This document shows, one piece after another, positions 24,860 to 34,285 of a stretch of DNA of 34,285 nt (positions within the stretch are counted from its first letter, which is position 1; each line of letters starts with the position of its first letter). The notes beneath the pieces were generated by a model. It worked only from the letters and a program-made list of their open reading frames with translations. It searched no databases and was not told the origin of the DNA. The position numbers and the translations under genes are program-made. The stretch is from Marinilabilia sp. (GTDB lineage Bacteria; Bacteroidota; Bacteroidia; Bacteroidales; Marinilabiliaceae). The stretch spans positions 1 to 34,285 of the forward strand of contig NZ_JADQBH010000174.1 in the NCBI RefSeq assembly GCF_016278715.1, written 5' to 3'.

Positions 24860-25954
24860 TTATTTCCGGGTAAGAATCCAGTTTTCCATTTGTTTCTCCT
24901 GCAAAACCCGCTCCTGAGCCTCTCTGGCCTTCAGCAACGATTCATACGACTCGGCACTTACAAGTACCATATTATTGTGCGATAAGGTTTGGGCCTCTTC
25001 AAAACCATTTTCTTTAAGTCTTTTTACCAATTTTAGAGCATTGGTTTCATCTTTAAAGCTTCCTACAATAATATGATGTTTGCGCATTTTCGCTTTCTCT
25101 GCTTCAGCTTTTTCGCGGGCCTCCTTTTCTTTCTTTAATCGCTCCTCTTCCTGTGCTGTTACCAGGGCAATACTGTCAGCAGCAGCTTTGACAGCCGCTG
25201 AGTCCACAACTTCCTTTTTAGCAACTTTTACTGGTTCATCCTTCCCCGAGTCGCGCCAAAAAAACAAATACAAGATAATTAACACAATGGGAATAAGGAT
25301 AAGCAATGCAATAAGCCATGGCGGAAGTCCGTTTCGTTTCTCCTCAAACCGCCCTGTTGTACGACCACCGGAAGCTCCGGCAACCGGCGTTTTCTTCTCA
25401 GCCGGTTTTTTTTCAGACTGAGGGACCTGCTTTTTTGCCGGCTCCTCTTTTTTCTCATCCAGATTAAGAAGCTTGCTGTCTTTTTTACTTCCGGCAACAG
25501 GTTTCTTTTCTTCTAACTCTTTATCCTTTTGCTTCTCATCAGGCGTTGGTTCAGTAGTCGCGTTGCTGTCAATATCCAACAATTGACCCTCTTCACTTTT
25601 TGGCTTTTCTTCCGTTTCGTCAGGCAACAACTTTGCCAGGTGTGGATCTTGCGTGAAACGCAATATCCCGTTTTGATCCTTGGTGAAGGTTCCTAGCTTT
25701 TCGATGATGTATTCACCGTTGTCATCCAATTCTTTCTTCACCATATCTACAAAATCCGAAACCAGATCAGTCGCTTCCGTGGTTTCAATACCTTTTTGGC
25801 TGCTGATATGATTAATCAGCAGACCGTCGTTGAAACTCAGAAAGTTGTTGAACAACACGGTAGTTCCGGCATCCCGGGAGACGATAAAAGCGCCAAAATT
25901 GGGTACAATAACCCTGTTATTGCTTTTTATTAATTCGAGTAAATATTGTTCCAT
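24860..25954 (-). CDS. HU-CCDC81 / transmembrane / SPOR-domain envelope protein
   Basis: A 364-residue protein of three parts. Residues 1-110 match the prokaryotic HU-CCDC81 module (LIKSNNRVIVPNFGAF, IEKLGTFTKD). A charged, Lys/Glu-rich linker follows, then a transmembrane helix (211-233), a coiled coil rich in Glu, Lys and Ala (about 262-290), and a C-terminal SPOR domain (about 291-362, HHIIVGSFKDETNAL). SPOR domains bind peptidoglycan stripped of stem peptides at the division site. The helix would put the HU-like part in the cytoplasm and SPOR in the periplasm, possibly linking DNA or a cytoplasmic partner to the septum. This fusion recurs in Bacteroidota; its function is not established to my knowledge. 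Confidence 0.92.
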   Translation of the reverse strand: MEQYLLELIKSNNRVIVPNFGAFIVSRDAGTTVLFNNFLSFNDGLLINHISSQKGIETTEATDLVSDFVDMVKKELDDNGEYIIEKLGTFTKDQNGILRFTQDPHLAKLLPDETEEKPKSEEGQLLDIDSNATTEPTPDEKQKDKELEEKKPVAGSKKDSKLLNLDEKKEEPAKKQVPQSEKKPAEKKTPVAGASGGRTTGRFEEKRNGLPPWLIALLILIPIVLIILYLFFWRDSGKDEPVKVAKKEVVDSAAVKAAADSIALVTAQEEERLKKEKEAREKAEAEKAKMRKHHIIVGSFKDETNALKLVKRLKENGFEEAQTLSHNNMVLVSAESYESLLKAREAQERVLQEKQMENWILTRK

Positions 25955-26013
25955 AACCGGCTAATGGTTTTTAATACAATCATTTTCAGAAAATAAATAT
26001 AGCGAGTTTTATA

Positions 26014-26043
26014 CAAAAATAAAATTCTTTGCTATTTCTCAAT
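26014..26043 (-). promoter_or_regulatory. Candidate promoter of the HU/SPOR gene
   Basis: On the minus strand ATTG (26040-26043), an 18-bp spacer and TATTTTTG (26014-26021), an exact TAnnTTTG, precede the start codon by about 60 nt. Confidence 0.45.
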
Positions 26044-26467
26044 TAATAAATTGTCATTTTGACCTAACTCTTTAAAGAAACCAGCATCTAATCCGTCAAC
26101 CGGGTAATAGCAACTAAAAACGCAAAAGATTCAATGTTAATCGACCGTTGATTCCGAAATTTCGGAAAAGAAAAAAACGATTAGAAAAACCAATGCCTGA
26201 AGCTTCCGTGTTGATGTCCCAAATAATTACACACAAAAAATTAATTCCTAATTCTTTACATTCAATACTCCGTTAAACTTTCGTAACAGCTTGTCAGGCA
26301 ATTGTTTGAAACAATAACGCACAAGGCGTTAAATCGTTGTTTTTCAACATAATACAATCCGTCTCACATCTAATATCTGAAAATCTAACGAGCTATTGTT
26401 ACATTAGTACCCGGACCTATTGAATATTAATCTGGTAAACAAATCATTTTGGTCGAAAAAACAGTTT

Positions 26468-26500
26468 TTTGGGCTGACCCGATAAACATTTGTAACTTTG
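26468..26500 (+). promoter_or_regulatory. Promoter of ribF
   Basis: TTTG (26468-26471), a 21-bp spacer and TAACTTTG (26493-26500) match the Bacteroidetes promoter. Transcription would start near 26507, about 47 nt before the ribF start codon. No room is left for an FMN riboswitch in this leader. Confidence 0.65.
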
Positions 26501-26553
26501 CGCCAACTTCGGAGTAACATCAACCGGCATGGCCGCAACTGTAAGCTTAAGCA

Positions 26554-27510
26554 ATGGTTAAAATCAAATCAGATATCGAAGGGTTTCATGCAACCCGGCC
26601 TGTTCTTACTATGGGAATGTTTGATGGTGTCCACAAAGGGCACTTTGCTCTTCTGTCCTCAGTTATTCAGAGAGCTAAAAAAATCGGCGGAGAGTCTGTC
26701 GTTCTGACTTTCTGGCCACACCCAAGAGTGGTATTGGGGCATGACTCTGACAAGCTACATCTCCTGACCACTCTTGAGGAGAAAACCAGGTTGCTGAGTG
26801 AAGCCGGCATCAACCACATCATCATACTCCCTTTCACCAAAGAGTTTTCCGGTCTCTCAGCGCAAGATTTCATCCAAAAATTCCTTGTTCAGAAAATCGG
26901 CATCAAACATCTTGTGGCTGGTTACAATCATCGGTTCGGACATGGAGGCATTTCAAAACCGGAGTTACTGAAACTGGCAGAGCAAAATCAATTTGGGATT
27001 GATTTTTTCGGCCCGGTGACCATTGACGGAGTTAAGCCAAGTTCCACAGCCATCCGTCAATATATTTCCGATGGTGATGTTCGGGAAGCTTCCAGACTTC
27101 TGGGACGTTTCTACTCTCTGAAAGGTCGCATTGTCGGAGGAAAACGTCTGGGAAGACAACTGGGATACCCTACCGCAAATATCAGCATGGATGATTCACT
27201 AAAACTTGTTCCGCACGACGGAGTATATGCCTGCAAAGTGCATTTACTTGGTAAAAGTTACGGTGGAATGCTAAATGTGGGAAGCCGCCCAACAATAGAC
27301 CCGGAAAACAGTGATAAAACGATGGAAGTACACATTTTTGACTTCCAAAAAGAGGTTTACGCTGAAGAAATTAGCGTGGAATTTATCATGCGTACCCGTC
27401 CCGAAATAAAATTCCCTAGCCTGGAGGCGCTTAAAGAGCGACTGAGAAAGGATGAGACAGATGTTCGAAGTGCACTAAAAAAAGAAGGTATTCTGATGTC
27501 TGGCCGATAA
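26554..27510 (+). CDS. ribF: Bifunctional riboflavin kinase / FMN adenylyltransferase
   Basis: A 318-residue enzyme that makes FMN from riboflavin and then FAD. The N-terminal nucleotidyltransferase part (about 15-165) has GMFDGVHKGH, the HxGH-type nucleotide-binding motif, and VAGYNHRFGHGG. The C-terminal riboflavin kinase part (about 180-310) has GRLGxxLGYPTANI in the form GKRLGRQLGYPTANI, then HDGVYACKV, LNVGSRPTID and EVHIFDF. Length and domain order are typical. It is a single-gene unit with its own promoter. Confidence 0.97.
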   Translation: MVKIKSDIEGFHATRPVLTMGMFDGVHKGHFALLSSVIQRAKKIGGESVVLTFWPHPRVVLGHDSDKLHLLTTLEEKTRLLSEAGINHIIILPFTKEFSGLSAQDFIQKFLVQKIGIKHLVAGYNHRFGHGGISKPELLKLAEQNQFGIDFFGPVTIDGVKPSSTAIRQYISDGDVREASRLLGRFYSLKGRIVGGKRLGRQLGYPTANISMDDSLKLVPHDGVYACKVHLLGKSYGGMLNVGSRPTIDPENSDKTMEVHIFDFQKEVYAEEISVEFIMRTRPEIKFPSLEALKERLRKDETDVRSALKKEGILMSGR

Positions 27511-29618
<2,108 letters not shown>

Positions 29619-29660
29619 AAAAAGACCCATTCGTTTTCGACGAGTATGGAATAAAAAAAG

Positions 29661-29695
29661 AAAACGGGCGATGTGACTTATCGCTCGTTTTTTTT
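29661..29695 (+). terminator. Rho-independent terminator of ahcY
   Basis: AACGGGCGAT (29663-29672) pairs with ATCGCTCGTT (29680-29689) with one G-T pair around a 7-nt loop, followed by a run of T to 29695. It lies about 45 nt after the ahcY stop codon. Confidence 0.85.
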
Positions 29696-29886
29696 ACACC
29701 TTGGTTTCAATATCACGGATGGCCGAAGAAACTTATTTCTTGAAAAGAGATTGCTTCGCGTTGTTCGCCATGAACGCTGTTCTTTATGTTTCATGTGGGG
29801 TAGAGGTAATATAAATATTTTCACCGGGCATCAGTATTTCTCAATACATCATTAGATTTCAGAGGTTCAGCGATTTGTATGAATAA

Positions 29887-30357
29887 TTAATATCCTGAGA
29901 ATACAACCAAAATATTGTTGACATTTACTTCTGCATCATAAACATGTAAATTTTGTTTGGCAGGTCCCTCAATTACTTCACCCAAAGGAGATGCCAGTAA
30001 AAACCGGGAACCGCAACATTCACACACTGCAATCGACGGGTCGTTTTCAACATCAACCGTGACACTGCAACCCGAACTTTTTTCATGCGGGCACATCAGA
30101 TCAAAAGCAAAATAAGTACCACCCGAGTTATACACAACAATGCCATTAACGCCTACCATGTTTCCATCCATATCCCTAAATGCGGTAAAAACGTTTTGAG
30201 AATACTCGGAAAAACGCAAGTCAAAAAATCCCGTGAAATTTCGTCTGGGAAAATCATCACGTTCTGCATCACCGCAAGAACTAAAAACAAACAAAGCAGT
30301 AAAAATAATCGCTTTCAGACGAAAGGCTCTAACACGCTGAAATAATAATTTACTCAT
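29887..30357 (-). CDS. Lipoprotein with Rieske-like CxH / CxxC motif
   Basis: A 156-residue lipoprotein (lipobox FSSC, Cys28). The core resembles a Rieske fold: Cys89-Pro-His91 in LMCPHEKSSGC, and later VCECCGSRF with Cys112 and Cys115, followed by SPLGEVIEGPAKQNLHVY, the usual G-x-V-x-x-GPA end of Rieske proteins. In a true Rieske site the second pair is Cys and His (CPCHGS); here the His position is Cys115. The site could hold a 3Cys-1His [2Fe-2S] cluster or a zinc ion. Similar short lipoproteins occur in Bacteroidota, as far as I recall, without known function. It is divergent from the small membrane protein at 30460. Confidence 0.82.
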   Translation of the reverse strand: MSKLLFQRVRAFRLKAIIFTALFVFSSCGDAERDDFPRRNFTGFFDLRFSEYSQNVFTAFRDMDGNMVGVNGIVVYNSGGTYFAFDLMCPHEKSSGCSVTVDVENDPSIAVCECCGSRFLLASPLGEVIEGPAKQNLHVYDAEVNVNNILVVFSGY

Positions 30358-30378
30358 AGAAAAACGATATCTTGCTTA

Positions 30379-30386
30379 CAAAATTA
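30379..30386 (-). promoter_or_regulatory. Candidate -7 box of the Rieske-like lipoprotein gene
   Basis: TAATTTTG on the minus strand is an exact TAnnTTTG match about 22 nt before the start codon. No clear -33 box is present. It lies within 10 bp of the divergent promoter for the gene at 30460. Confidence 0.4.
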
Positions 30387-30396
30387 AAGCACTTTC

Positions 30397-30428
30397 TTTG
30401 GTTATTTAAAAAGTTGGGGCTAATTTAG
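30397..30428 (+). promoter_or_regulatory. Candidate promoter of the small membrane-protein gene at 30460
   Basis: TTTG (30397-30400), a 20-bp spacer and TAATTTAG (30421-30428, one mismatch to TAnnTTTG) precede the start codon by 31 nt. Confidence 0.45.
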
Positions 30429-30459
30429 GACTTTATTCCAAACAAACAGAATTCATTGA

Positions 30460-30942
30460 ATGGATGACTTTGGCGAAATAATATACATCATTATTATGGT
30501 GGCTATTTTCATCGTGTCGGCTCTGAGAAAGAAAAAGCCTCAACGCGATGAAATACCTGTGCCCGAAGATCGCGAATCGCGAAGTCCGTTTGATGAAGTG
30601 TTCAGTCCTTTTAAAGAAATCTTTGAGGATGAAGAACCAACACCCCAGGAAAGTCCCCGGAAGCAGCAACCAAAAGAAAACCCGGTTGTGGTGGATAAGG
30701 GGATTAAGAATCTGAAAGGTGCACCATTTGTGAAAGAGGACTACGTATTTACAGCCAGTGCATCTCCCACAGACGCCCGTCGACAAAGAAAAAATCAAGC
30801 ACCGGGAAGACAGGAAAATCTAAAATCGGAAGAGTCGGGAACTTTGAGAGAAAAAATAGAGGATCAGACTAACTTAAACGACTGGTTCAACTTAAAAGAA
30901 GCAGTTATTTACTCCGAAATTCTCAAAAGACCCGATTATTAG
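30460..30942 (+). CDS. Small membrane protein of unknown function with a conserved C-terminal motif
   Basis: A 160-residue protein I cannot name. A single transmembrane helix is at about 5-22 (IIYIIIMVAIFIVSAL), followed at once by RKKK, so the rest should be cytoplasmic. The middle is acidic and Pro-rich and probably disordered. The last 20 residues, with FNLKEAVIYSEILKRP, form a compact segment resembling a short C-terminal motif I recall from Bacteroidota hypothetical proteins, perhaps a binding peptide. It is the last gene before the greA leader, in the same direction. Coding is supported by a candidate promoter and the ordered end. Confidence 0.75.
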   Translation: MDDFGEIIYIIIMVAIFIVSALRKKKPQRDEIPVPEDRESRSPFDEVFSPFKEIFEDEEPTPQESPRKQQPKENPVVVDKGIKNLKGAPFVKEDYVFTASASPTDARRQRKNQAPGRQENLKSEESGTLREKIEDQTNLNDWFNLKEAVIYSEILKRPDY

Positions 30943-30997
30943 GAACTTCCACTTCGTCATTGTCCGGACTTAATTTTTTTTTCCCAACAACATTTGC

Positions 30998-31005
30998 TAA
31001 ATTTG
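30998..31005 (+). promoter_or_regulatory. Candidate -7 box of the greA promoter
   Basis: TAAATTTG matches TAnnTTTG exactly. A T-run at about 30974-30982 occupies the -33 place without a clear TTTG. Transcription would start near 31012, exactly at the foot of the hairpin 31013-31045. Confidence 0.5.
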
Positions 31006-31012
31006 TAGCAAA

Positions 31013-31055
31013 GAGTCCCGGACTATAATATAGTCTCAGGGATTCTTTTCTTTTT
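31013..31055 (+). terminator. Terminator-like hairpin in the greA leader
   Basis: GAGTCCC (31013-31019) pairs with GGGATTC (31039-31045) with one G-T pair, and GACTAT (31021-31026) pairs with ATAGTC (31030-31035) inside it. TTTTCTTTTT follows. It could end transcription from the gene at 30460, or act as an attenuator in the greA leader, 45 nt before the greA start codon. Confidence 0.7.
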
Positions 31056-31085
31056 ATATACCCACTAAACAATATTCAAATAAAT

Positions 31086-31091
31086 AGGAGG
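31086..31091 (+). promoter_or_regulatory. Strong Shine-Dalgarno sequence of greA
   Basis: AGGAGG lies 8 nt before the start codon at 31100. Such a full Shine-Dalgarno match is unusual here, as most genes in this window have A-rich leaders without one. Confidence 0.8.
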
Positions 31092-31099
31092 ATTAAACA

Positions 31100-31573
31100 A
31101 TGTCTAATGTAAGTTACATAACCCAGGCAGGGTTAAAAAAGCTTCGGGAAGAGTTGGTTCAGCTGGAATCGGTTGAACGACCAAGTATTTCCAAGCAAAT
31201 TGCCGAGGCTCGTGACAAGGGAGACCTTTCGGAAAATGCCGAGTATGATGCAGCCAAAGAAGCGCAGGGCATGCTTGAGATGCGTATTGCAAAACTCAAA
31301 GAAACAATTGCCAGCAGCCGCATTATTGATGAGTCAAAAATTGACACCTCTAAAGTTCAGATGATGAACAAGGTGAAAATCAAAAACCTCAAAAACAATT
31401 CGGTAATGACTTATATTCTGGTATCAGAATCCGAAGCCGACCTCAAAGCTGGAAAAATCTCCGTATCTACTCCCATTGCGCAAGGATTAATGGGAAAGAA
31501 GGTTGGTGACAAAGTAGAAATTAAAGTCCCATCTGGAATGGTTCCTTTTGAGATCATAGATATTTCTTTGTAA
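31100..31573 (+). CDS. greA: Transcription elongation factor GreA
   Basis: A 157-residue factor that enters the RNA polymerase secondary channel and makes it cleave backtracked RNA. The N-terminal coiled coil has YITQAGLKKLREEL and the tip residues EARDKGDLSENAEYDAAKE, including the acidic DLSENAEY loop that works at the active site. The C-terminal FKBP-like domain has the family pattern VSESEADLKAGKISVSTPIAQ and GLMGKKVGDKVEI. Length is standard. It has a strong Shine-Dalgarno sequence and a structured leader, and the HIT gene follows after 40 bp, probably on the same transcript. Confidence 0.98.
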   Translation: MSNVSYITQAGLKKLREELVQLESVERPSISKQIAEARDKGDLSENAEYDAAKEAQGMLEMRIAKLKETIASSRIIDESKIDTSKVQMMNKVKIKNLKNNSVMTYILVSESEADLKAGKISVSTPIAQGLMGKKVGDKVEIKVPSGMVPFEIIDISL

Positions 31574-31613
31574 CTTTAGGTTTAAGAAATCTCTTTTTTA
31601 TCAACATAAATCT

Positions 31614-32006
31614 ATGGCAACCATATTTTCCAAAATCGTAGCAGGAGAAATTCCCAGCTATAAAATTGCAGAAGACGAACGCTTCTTTGCTTTTCTGGAT
31701 ATCCACCCATTAGCCAAAGGACATACATTGGTCATTCCCAAACAGGAAACCGATTATCTTTTCGATTTGGATGACAGGTTACTGGCCGATATGGTGGTAT
31801 TTTCCAAAAAGGTAGCACTGGCAGTTGAAAAAGCCGTGCCATGCAAACGGATTGGAGTGGCAGTTCTGGGGCTCGAAGTTCCTCACGCGCACATCCACCT
31901 GGTACCACTGAATGCAGAAACGGATATTAGTTTTTCCAAACCAAAACTGCAGTTATCCAAAGAAGAAATGGAAGCAATAGCAGAAAAAATAAGAGCCGGT
32001 TTTTAA
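31614..32006 (+). CDS. HIT-family nucleotide hydrolase
   Basis: A 130-residue histidine-triad protein of the HINT branch. The N-terminus TIFSKIVAGEIPSYKI is characteristic and the triad is His91-x-His93-x-His95 in VPHAHIHLVPL, with the nucleophile His93. Such enzymes split AMP from phosphoramidates or other adenosine-linked groups. No target is implied by the neighbours. The gene sits after greA and before a strong shared terminator, as is common in Bacteroidota. Confidence 0.95.
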   Translation: MATIFSKIVAGEIPSYKIAEDERFFAFLDIHPLAKGHTLVIPKQETDYLFDLDDRLLADMVVFSKKVALAVEKAVPCKRIGVAVLGLEVPHAHIHLVPLNAETDISFSKPKLQLSKEEMEAIAEKIRAGF

Positions 32007-32028
32007 GAAGTGAATCACATATTCCTTC

Positions 32029-32072
32029 AAAAGCCGTCCCCGAAGCATAAAAACTTCGGGGACGGCTTTTTT
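32029..32072. terminator. Bidirectional terminator between HIT and ruvC
   Basis: A perfect 17-bp stem, AAAAGCCGTCCCCGAAG at 32029-32045 and its complement at 32054-32070, encloses an 8-nt loop and has T-runs on both strands. It lies between the ends of two convergent genes and can stop both transcripts. Confidence 0.93.
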
Positions 32073-32160
32073 ATTGGGTCTCCCCAGGCCCTTCGCATAC
32101 AGGGGAGTTAATGAATTGTGAAAAATTTATACACAGAAATGTGTCTTGAGGCAGGGTTCA

Positions 32161-32721
32161 TTATTTCACTCTTCCGGGATTCTGTCTCATAAACTCTTTC
32201 CAACTTTTTGCACCTCCGCTGCTTACGAGATTTTGCTTCTGGAAAAAGTGGCAAACAGCCGCCGCCAAACCATCGGTAGCATCAAGATATTTGGGCATTT
32301 CCTGTAGTTTCAAATACTGTTGAAGAAACAAGGCTACCTGTTCCTTAGAGGCATTTCCCCTTCCAGTGATTGCTTGCTTTATACGCAAAGGTGCATACTC
32401 AAAGATGGGCAATGAGCGAGACAAGGCCGCAGCCATAGCAACGCCCTGTGCACGGCCCAACTTGAGCATCGACTGCACATTTTTTCCGTAAAAAGGTGCT
32501 TCAATGGCAAGCTCATCGGGATGATAATAATCTATCAAACTGACAACCCGCTCAAAAATCTTCTGCAATTTAAGATAGTGATCACTGTATTTGGACAGCT
32601 CAAGCACCCCCATGGCAAGCATCACAGGAGTTTTCCCTTTTGCCTCAATAATCCCGTACCCCATCACCGTGGTACCGGGGTCGATTCCGAGAATAATTTT
32701 TTCAGCGGGTACTTTGGCCAT
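32161..32721 (-). CDS. ruvC: Holliday junction resolvase RuvC
   Basis: A 186-residue endonuclease that cuts four-way DNA junctions during recombination with RuvAB. The RNase H-like fold shows [15 protein letters not shown] (Asp14), [11 protein letters not shown] (Glu74) and [13 protein letters not shown] (Asp147 and Asp150), the four acidic metal ligands of the family. The C-terminal tail after residue 165 is short and basic. It starts 8 bp after the DUF4286 gene, in a serS-DUF4286-ruvC run. Confidence 0.96.
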   Translation of the reverse strand: MAKVPAEKIILGIDPGTTVMGYGIIEAKGKTPVMLAMGVLELSKYSDHYLKLQKIFERVVSLIDYYHPDELAIEAPFYGKNVQSMLKLGRAQGVAMAAALSRSLPIFEYAPLRIKQAITGRGNASKEQVALFLQQYLKLQEMPKYLDATDGLAAAVCHFFQKQNLVSSGGAKSWKEFMRQNPGRVK

Positions 32722-32729
32722 AAGGGCAC

Positions 32730-33044
32730 TTAGTCTATCTTAATTAATACAGAATTGAAGTTGGTTACTGTTTCTCCAAACCGCGCCCGAAATTCACTGA
32801 AAACGGGCACCGATTCCTGCTGTAAAGCTTTCAATTCCGCAGAGGTGGAGCAACGTATCTGAACAGAGAAAACCAACATTTCCTGATTTACATCCGACTC
32901 CACTTCAAAAATCTCTCTACTGCTTCCAGGCACCTGTTCCGACACGAAGGGGAAAAAGGTCTCCTGAAGCCAGGCTTCCCAATCAGAACGAAAATCTTCA
33001 GTAGTGTAAAAAGAAGCGTTGAAAATATTTCTTTTATTTGTCAT
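32730..33044 (-). CDS. DUF4286 family protein
   Basis: A 104-residue ferredoxin-like-fold protein. It shows [13 protein letters not shown] at the start and [20 protein letters not shown] in the middle, close to the DUF4286 pattern (IYNVTxxV... WLEWLK). The fold suggests a small dimeric alpha/beta protein; function is unknown. In this phylum it is commonly beside ruvC. It lies between serS (42 bp upstream) and ruvC (8 bp downstream) and is probably co-transcribed. Confidence 0.82.
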   Translation of the reverse strand: MTNKRNIFNASFYTTEDFRSDWEAWLQETFFPFVSEQVPGSSREIFEVESDVNQEMLVFSVQIRCSTSAELKALQQESVPVFSEFRARFGETVTNFNSVLIKID

Positions 33045-33086
33045 ATCCTATTCATAAAGTTCCTCTTGGGGAGATTTAGGGGGCGT

Positions 33087-34285
33087 CTATTTTATCATTT
33101 CAGTCCCCATAAACGGAACCAAAACTTTAGGAACCCTGATGCCTTCGGAAGTCTGATTGTTCTCTAAAATAGCTGCAACGATACGGGGAAGCGCCAAAGC
33201 ACTACCATTAAGCGTGTGCGCCAATTGTGGTTTTTTCTCCCCGGCTTTACGAAAACGTAATTTCAGACGGTTGGCCTGATAGGTTTCGAAATTAGACACA
33301 GAGCTGACCTCGAGCCAACGTTCCTGTGCTGCAGAATAGACTTCAAAGTCGAACGTCAGGGCGGACGTAAAACTCAAGTCTCCTCCGCAGAGACGCAGAA
33401 TGCGCCAGGGGAGTTCCAGCTTTTCCACAAGGGACTGAGCATGGGCGACCATCTGTTCCAACACGTCATACGAGTTATCGGGATGAGCCACTTGAACGAT
33501 CTCCACCTTATCAAACTGGTGCAACCGGTTCAATCCCCGAACATGGGCTCCCCAAGAGCCGGCTTCGCGACGGAAACAGGCTGAATAAGCACACTTTTTC
33601 ACCGGCAACTCTTTCTCGTCCAGTACAACATCGCGAAAAATATTGGTTACCGGTACTTCAGCAGTAGGTATCAGATAAAGATTATCCTCGGTAACATGAT
33701 ACATTTGGCCTTCTTTGTCGGGCAACTGACCGGTTCCGAAACCGGACTCTTCATTAACCAACAGGGGCGGTAACACTTCGTTGTAACCAGCATTAGTAGC
33801 TTCATCAAGAAAGAAGTTGATAAGTGCGCGCTGAAGTTTAGCGCCCCATCCCTTGTAAACAGGAAATCCGGCACCTGTCAGCTTTGTCCCCAGTTCGAAA
33901 TCGATAAGGTCGTATTTGGTTGCCAGTTCCCAATGCGGCAACGCATTTTCCAATTTAGGAATTTCACCTCCCTCGCGCTCCACCATATTGTCGTCTTCTC
34001 CTTTTCCCTCAGGAACAGAAGGGTGCGGAAGGTTAGGAACCTGAACCAATAATTTTTGAATGCCTGACTCTGTTTCACTCAGTTTGGAGTTCAGGACACG
34101 AATTTCCTCTTTCAGATCGCTGGTCTTTGCCCGCGCTTCATTGGCTTCATCGGTTTTCCCCGATTTAAAAAGTTCACCAATAGATTTGGATAAAGTATTG
34201 AGCTCATTCTGCTTTTTATCTGCTTCCGCCTGCGTAGCTTTTCTGTCGTTATCGGCAGTAATAATTTCAGACACAATCTCCTCAG
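33087..34285 (-). CDS. serS: Seryl-tRNA synthetase, 5' end outside the window
   Basis: The C-terminal 399 residues of SerRS, which charges tRNA-Ser with serine. The frame remains open to the window edge (reading ...EEIVSEII), and the GTG at 34274 is an internal Val codon, so about 25-30 N-terminal residues are missing. The long antiparallel coiled coil that binds the tRNA arm covers roughly the first 80 visible residues. The class II core has NLPHPSVPEG, TAEVPVTNIFRD, motif 2 FRREAGSWGAHVRGLNRLHQF and motif 3 LNGSALALPRIVAAILEN. Length and motifs are normal. Confidence 0.97.
   Translation of the reverse strand, partial: EEIVSEIITADNDRKATQAEADKKQNELNTLSKSIGELFKSGKTDEANEARAKTSDLKEEIRVLNSKLSETESGIQKLLVQVPNLPHPSVPEGKGEDDNMVEREGGEIPKLENALPHWELATKYDLIDFELGTKLTGAGFPVYKGWGAKLQRALINFFLDEATNAGYNEVLPPLLVNEESGFGTGQLPDKEGQMYHVTEDNLYLIPTAEVPVTNIFRDVVLDEKELPVKKCAYSACFRREAGSWGAHVRGLNRLHQFDKVEIVQVAHPDNSYDVLEQMVAHAQSLVEKLELPWRILRLCGGDLSFTSALTFDFEVYSAAQERWLEVSSVSNFETYQANRLKLRFRKAGEKKPQLAHTLNGSALALPRIVAAILENNQTSEGIRVPKVLVPFMGTEMIK

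Larger units (their letters stand above)
25955..26553. other. Divergent intergenic region with a 16-bp palindrome
   Basis: About 600 bp, AT-rich, no credible CDS. It carries the promoters of the HU/SPOR gene and of ribF at its two ends. In the middle TTCCGAAATTTCGGAA (26152-26167) is a perfect 16-bp palindrome, a possible operator not near either promoter. Confidence 0.55.

Noticed and set aside
29673-29855. 60-codon plus-strand frame after ahcY
   Set aside because: It begins inside the ahcY terminator and has no features of a protein.
34274-34274. GTG as the start of serS
   Set aside because: It is a Val codon in the middle of the N-terminal coiled coil; the frame runs on to the window edge.

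Overview
The window reads as chromosomal DNA from a Bacteroidota (Bacteroidetes) bacterium, most likely a marine or anaerobic member of the Marinilabiliales/Prolixibacteraceae type. The phylum is supported by a hybrid two-component system (HTCS) with beta-propeller sensor, glycan-degrading lipoproteins, an HU-CCDC81/SPOR membrane protein, a DUF4286 gene beside ruvC, and several promoters of the Bacteroidetes form (-33 TTTG, about 20 bp, -7 TAnnTTTG). The genus is a guess. I found no rRNA, tRNA, CRISPR array or intact insertion sequence.

Layout. (1) 1-8241: galactan use. Genes for a GH2 glycosidase and a GH53 endo-galactanase run leftward, and a divergent HTCS regulator runs rightward. No SusC/SusD pair is in view. 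(2) 8392-11019: a tight operon of an unrecognised secreted protein, a LytS-type histidine kinase and a LytTR response regulator. (3) 11126-12287: thiol glutathione peroxidase and an OhrR-like MarR regulator, a peroxide-defence pair. (4) 12898-14399: a METTL7-like methyltransferase and a secreted esterase, followed by a receiver-only response regulator. (5) 15336-20144: the most interesting block. A receiver-only response regulator, a TPR plus beta-barrel outer-membrane protein, a membrane-anchored HEAT-repeat protein and a processive GT2 glycosyltransferase are almost contiguous, with a hemolysin III family gene behind them. It looks like a compact synthase-dependent exopolysaccharide secretion system. 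(6) 20291-23462: a Zur-like Fur regulator and ZnuA, ZnuC, ZnuB, i.e. zinc uptake under its own regulator. (7) 23640-25954: a second GT2 enzyme and an HU/SPOR envelope protein. (8) 26554-34285: housekeeping genes ribF, ahcY, greA, HIT, ruvC, DUF4286 and serS (cut by the window end), plus a lipoprotein with a Rieske-like CxH/CxxC motif and a small membrane protein.

How the parts may work together. Region 1 senses and cuts beta-1,4-galactan. In region 5 a cytoplasmic GT2 synthase would make a polymer, the HEAT protein would sit at the inner membrane, and the TPR-barrel protein would form the exit pore. Two paralogous receiver-only regulators share a 20-bp upstream element (15043-15062 and 20165-20184), suggesting common control. 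In region 6 a TGCAAC-ATG-GTTGCA palindrome occurs twice, and the second copy contains the regulator's own start codon. Upstream of greA a terminator-like hairpin lies between a likely promoter and the gene, resembling the arrangement that gives GraL RNA in E. coli.

Functions are assigned from motifs read by eye. No alignment or search was run.
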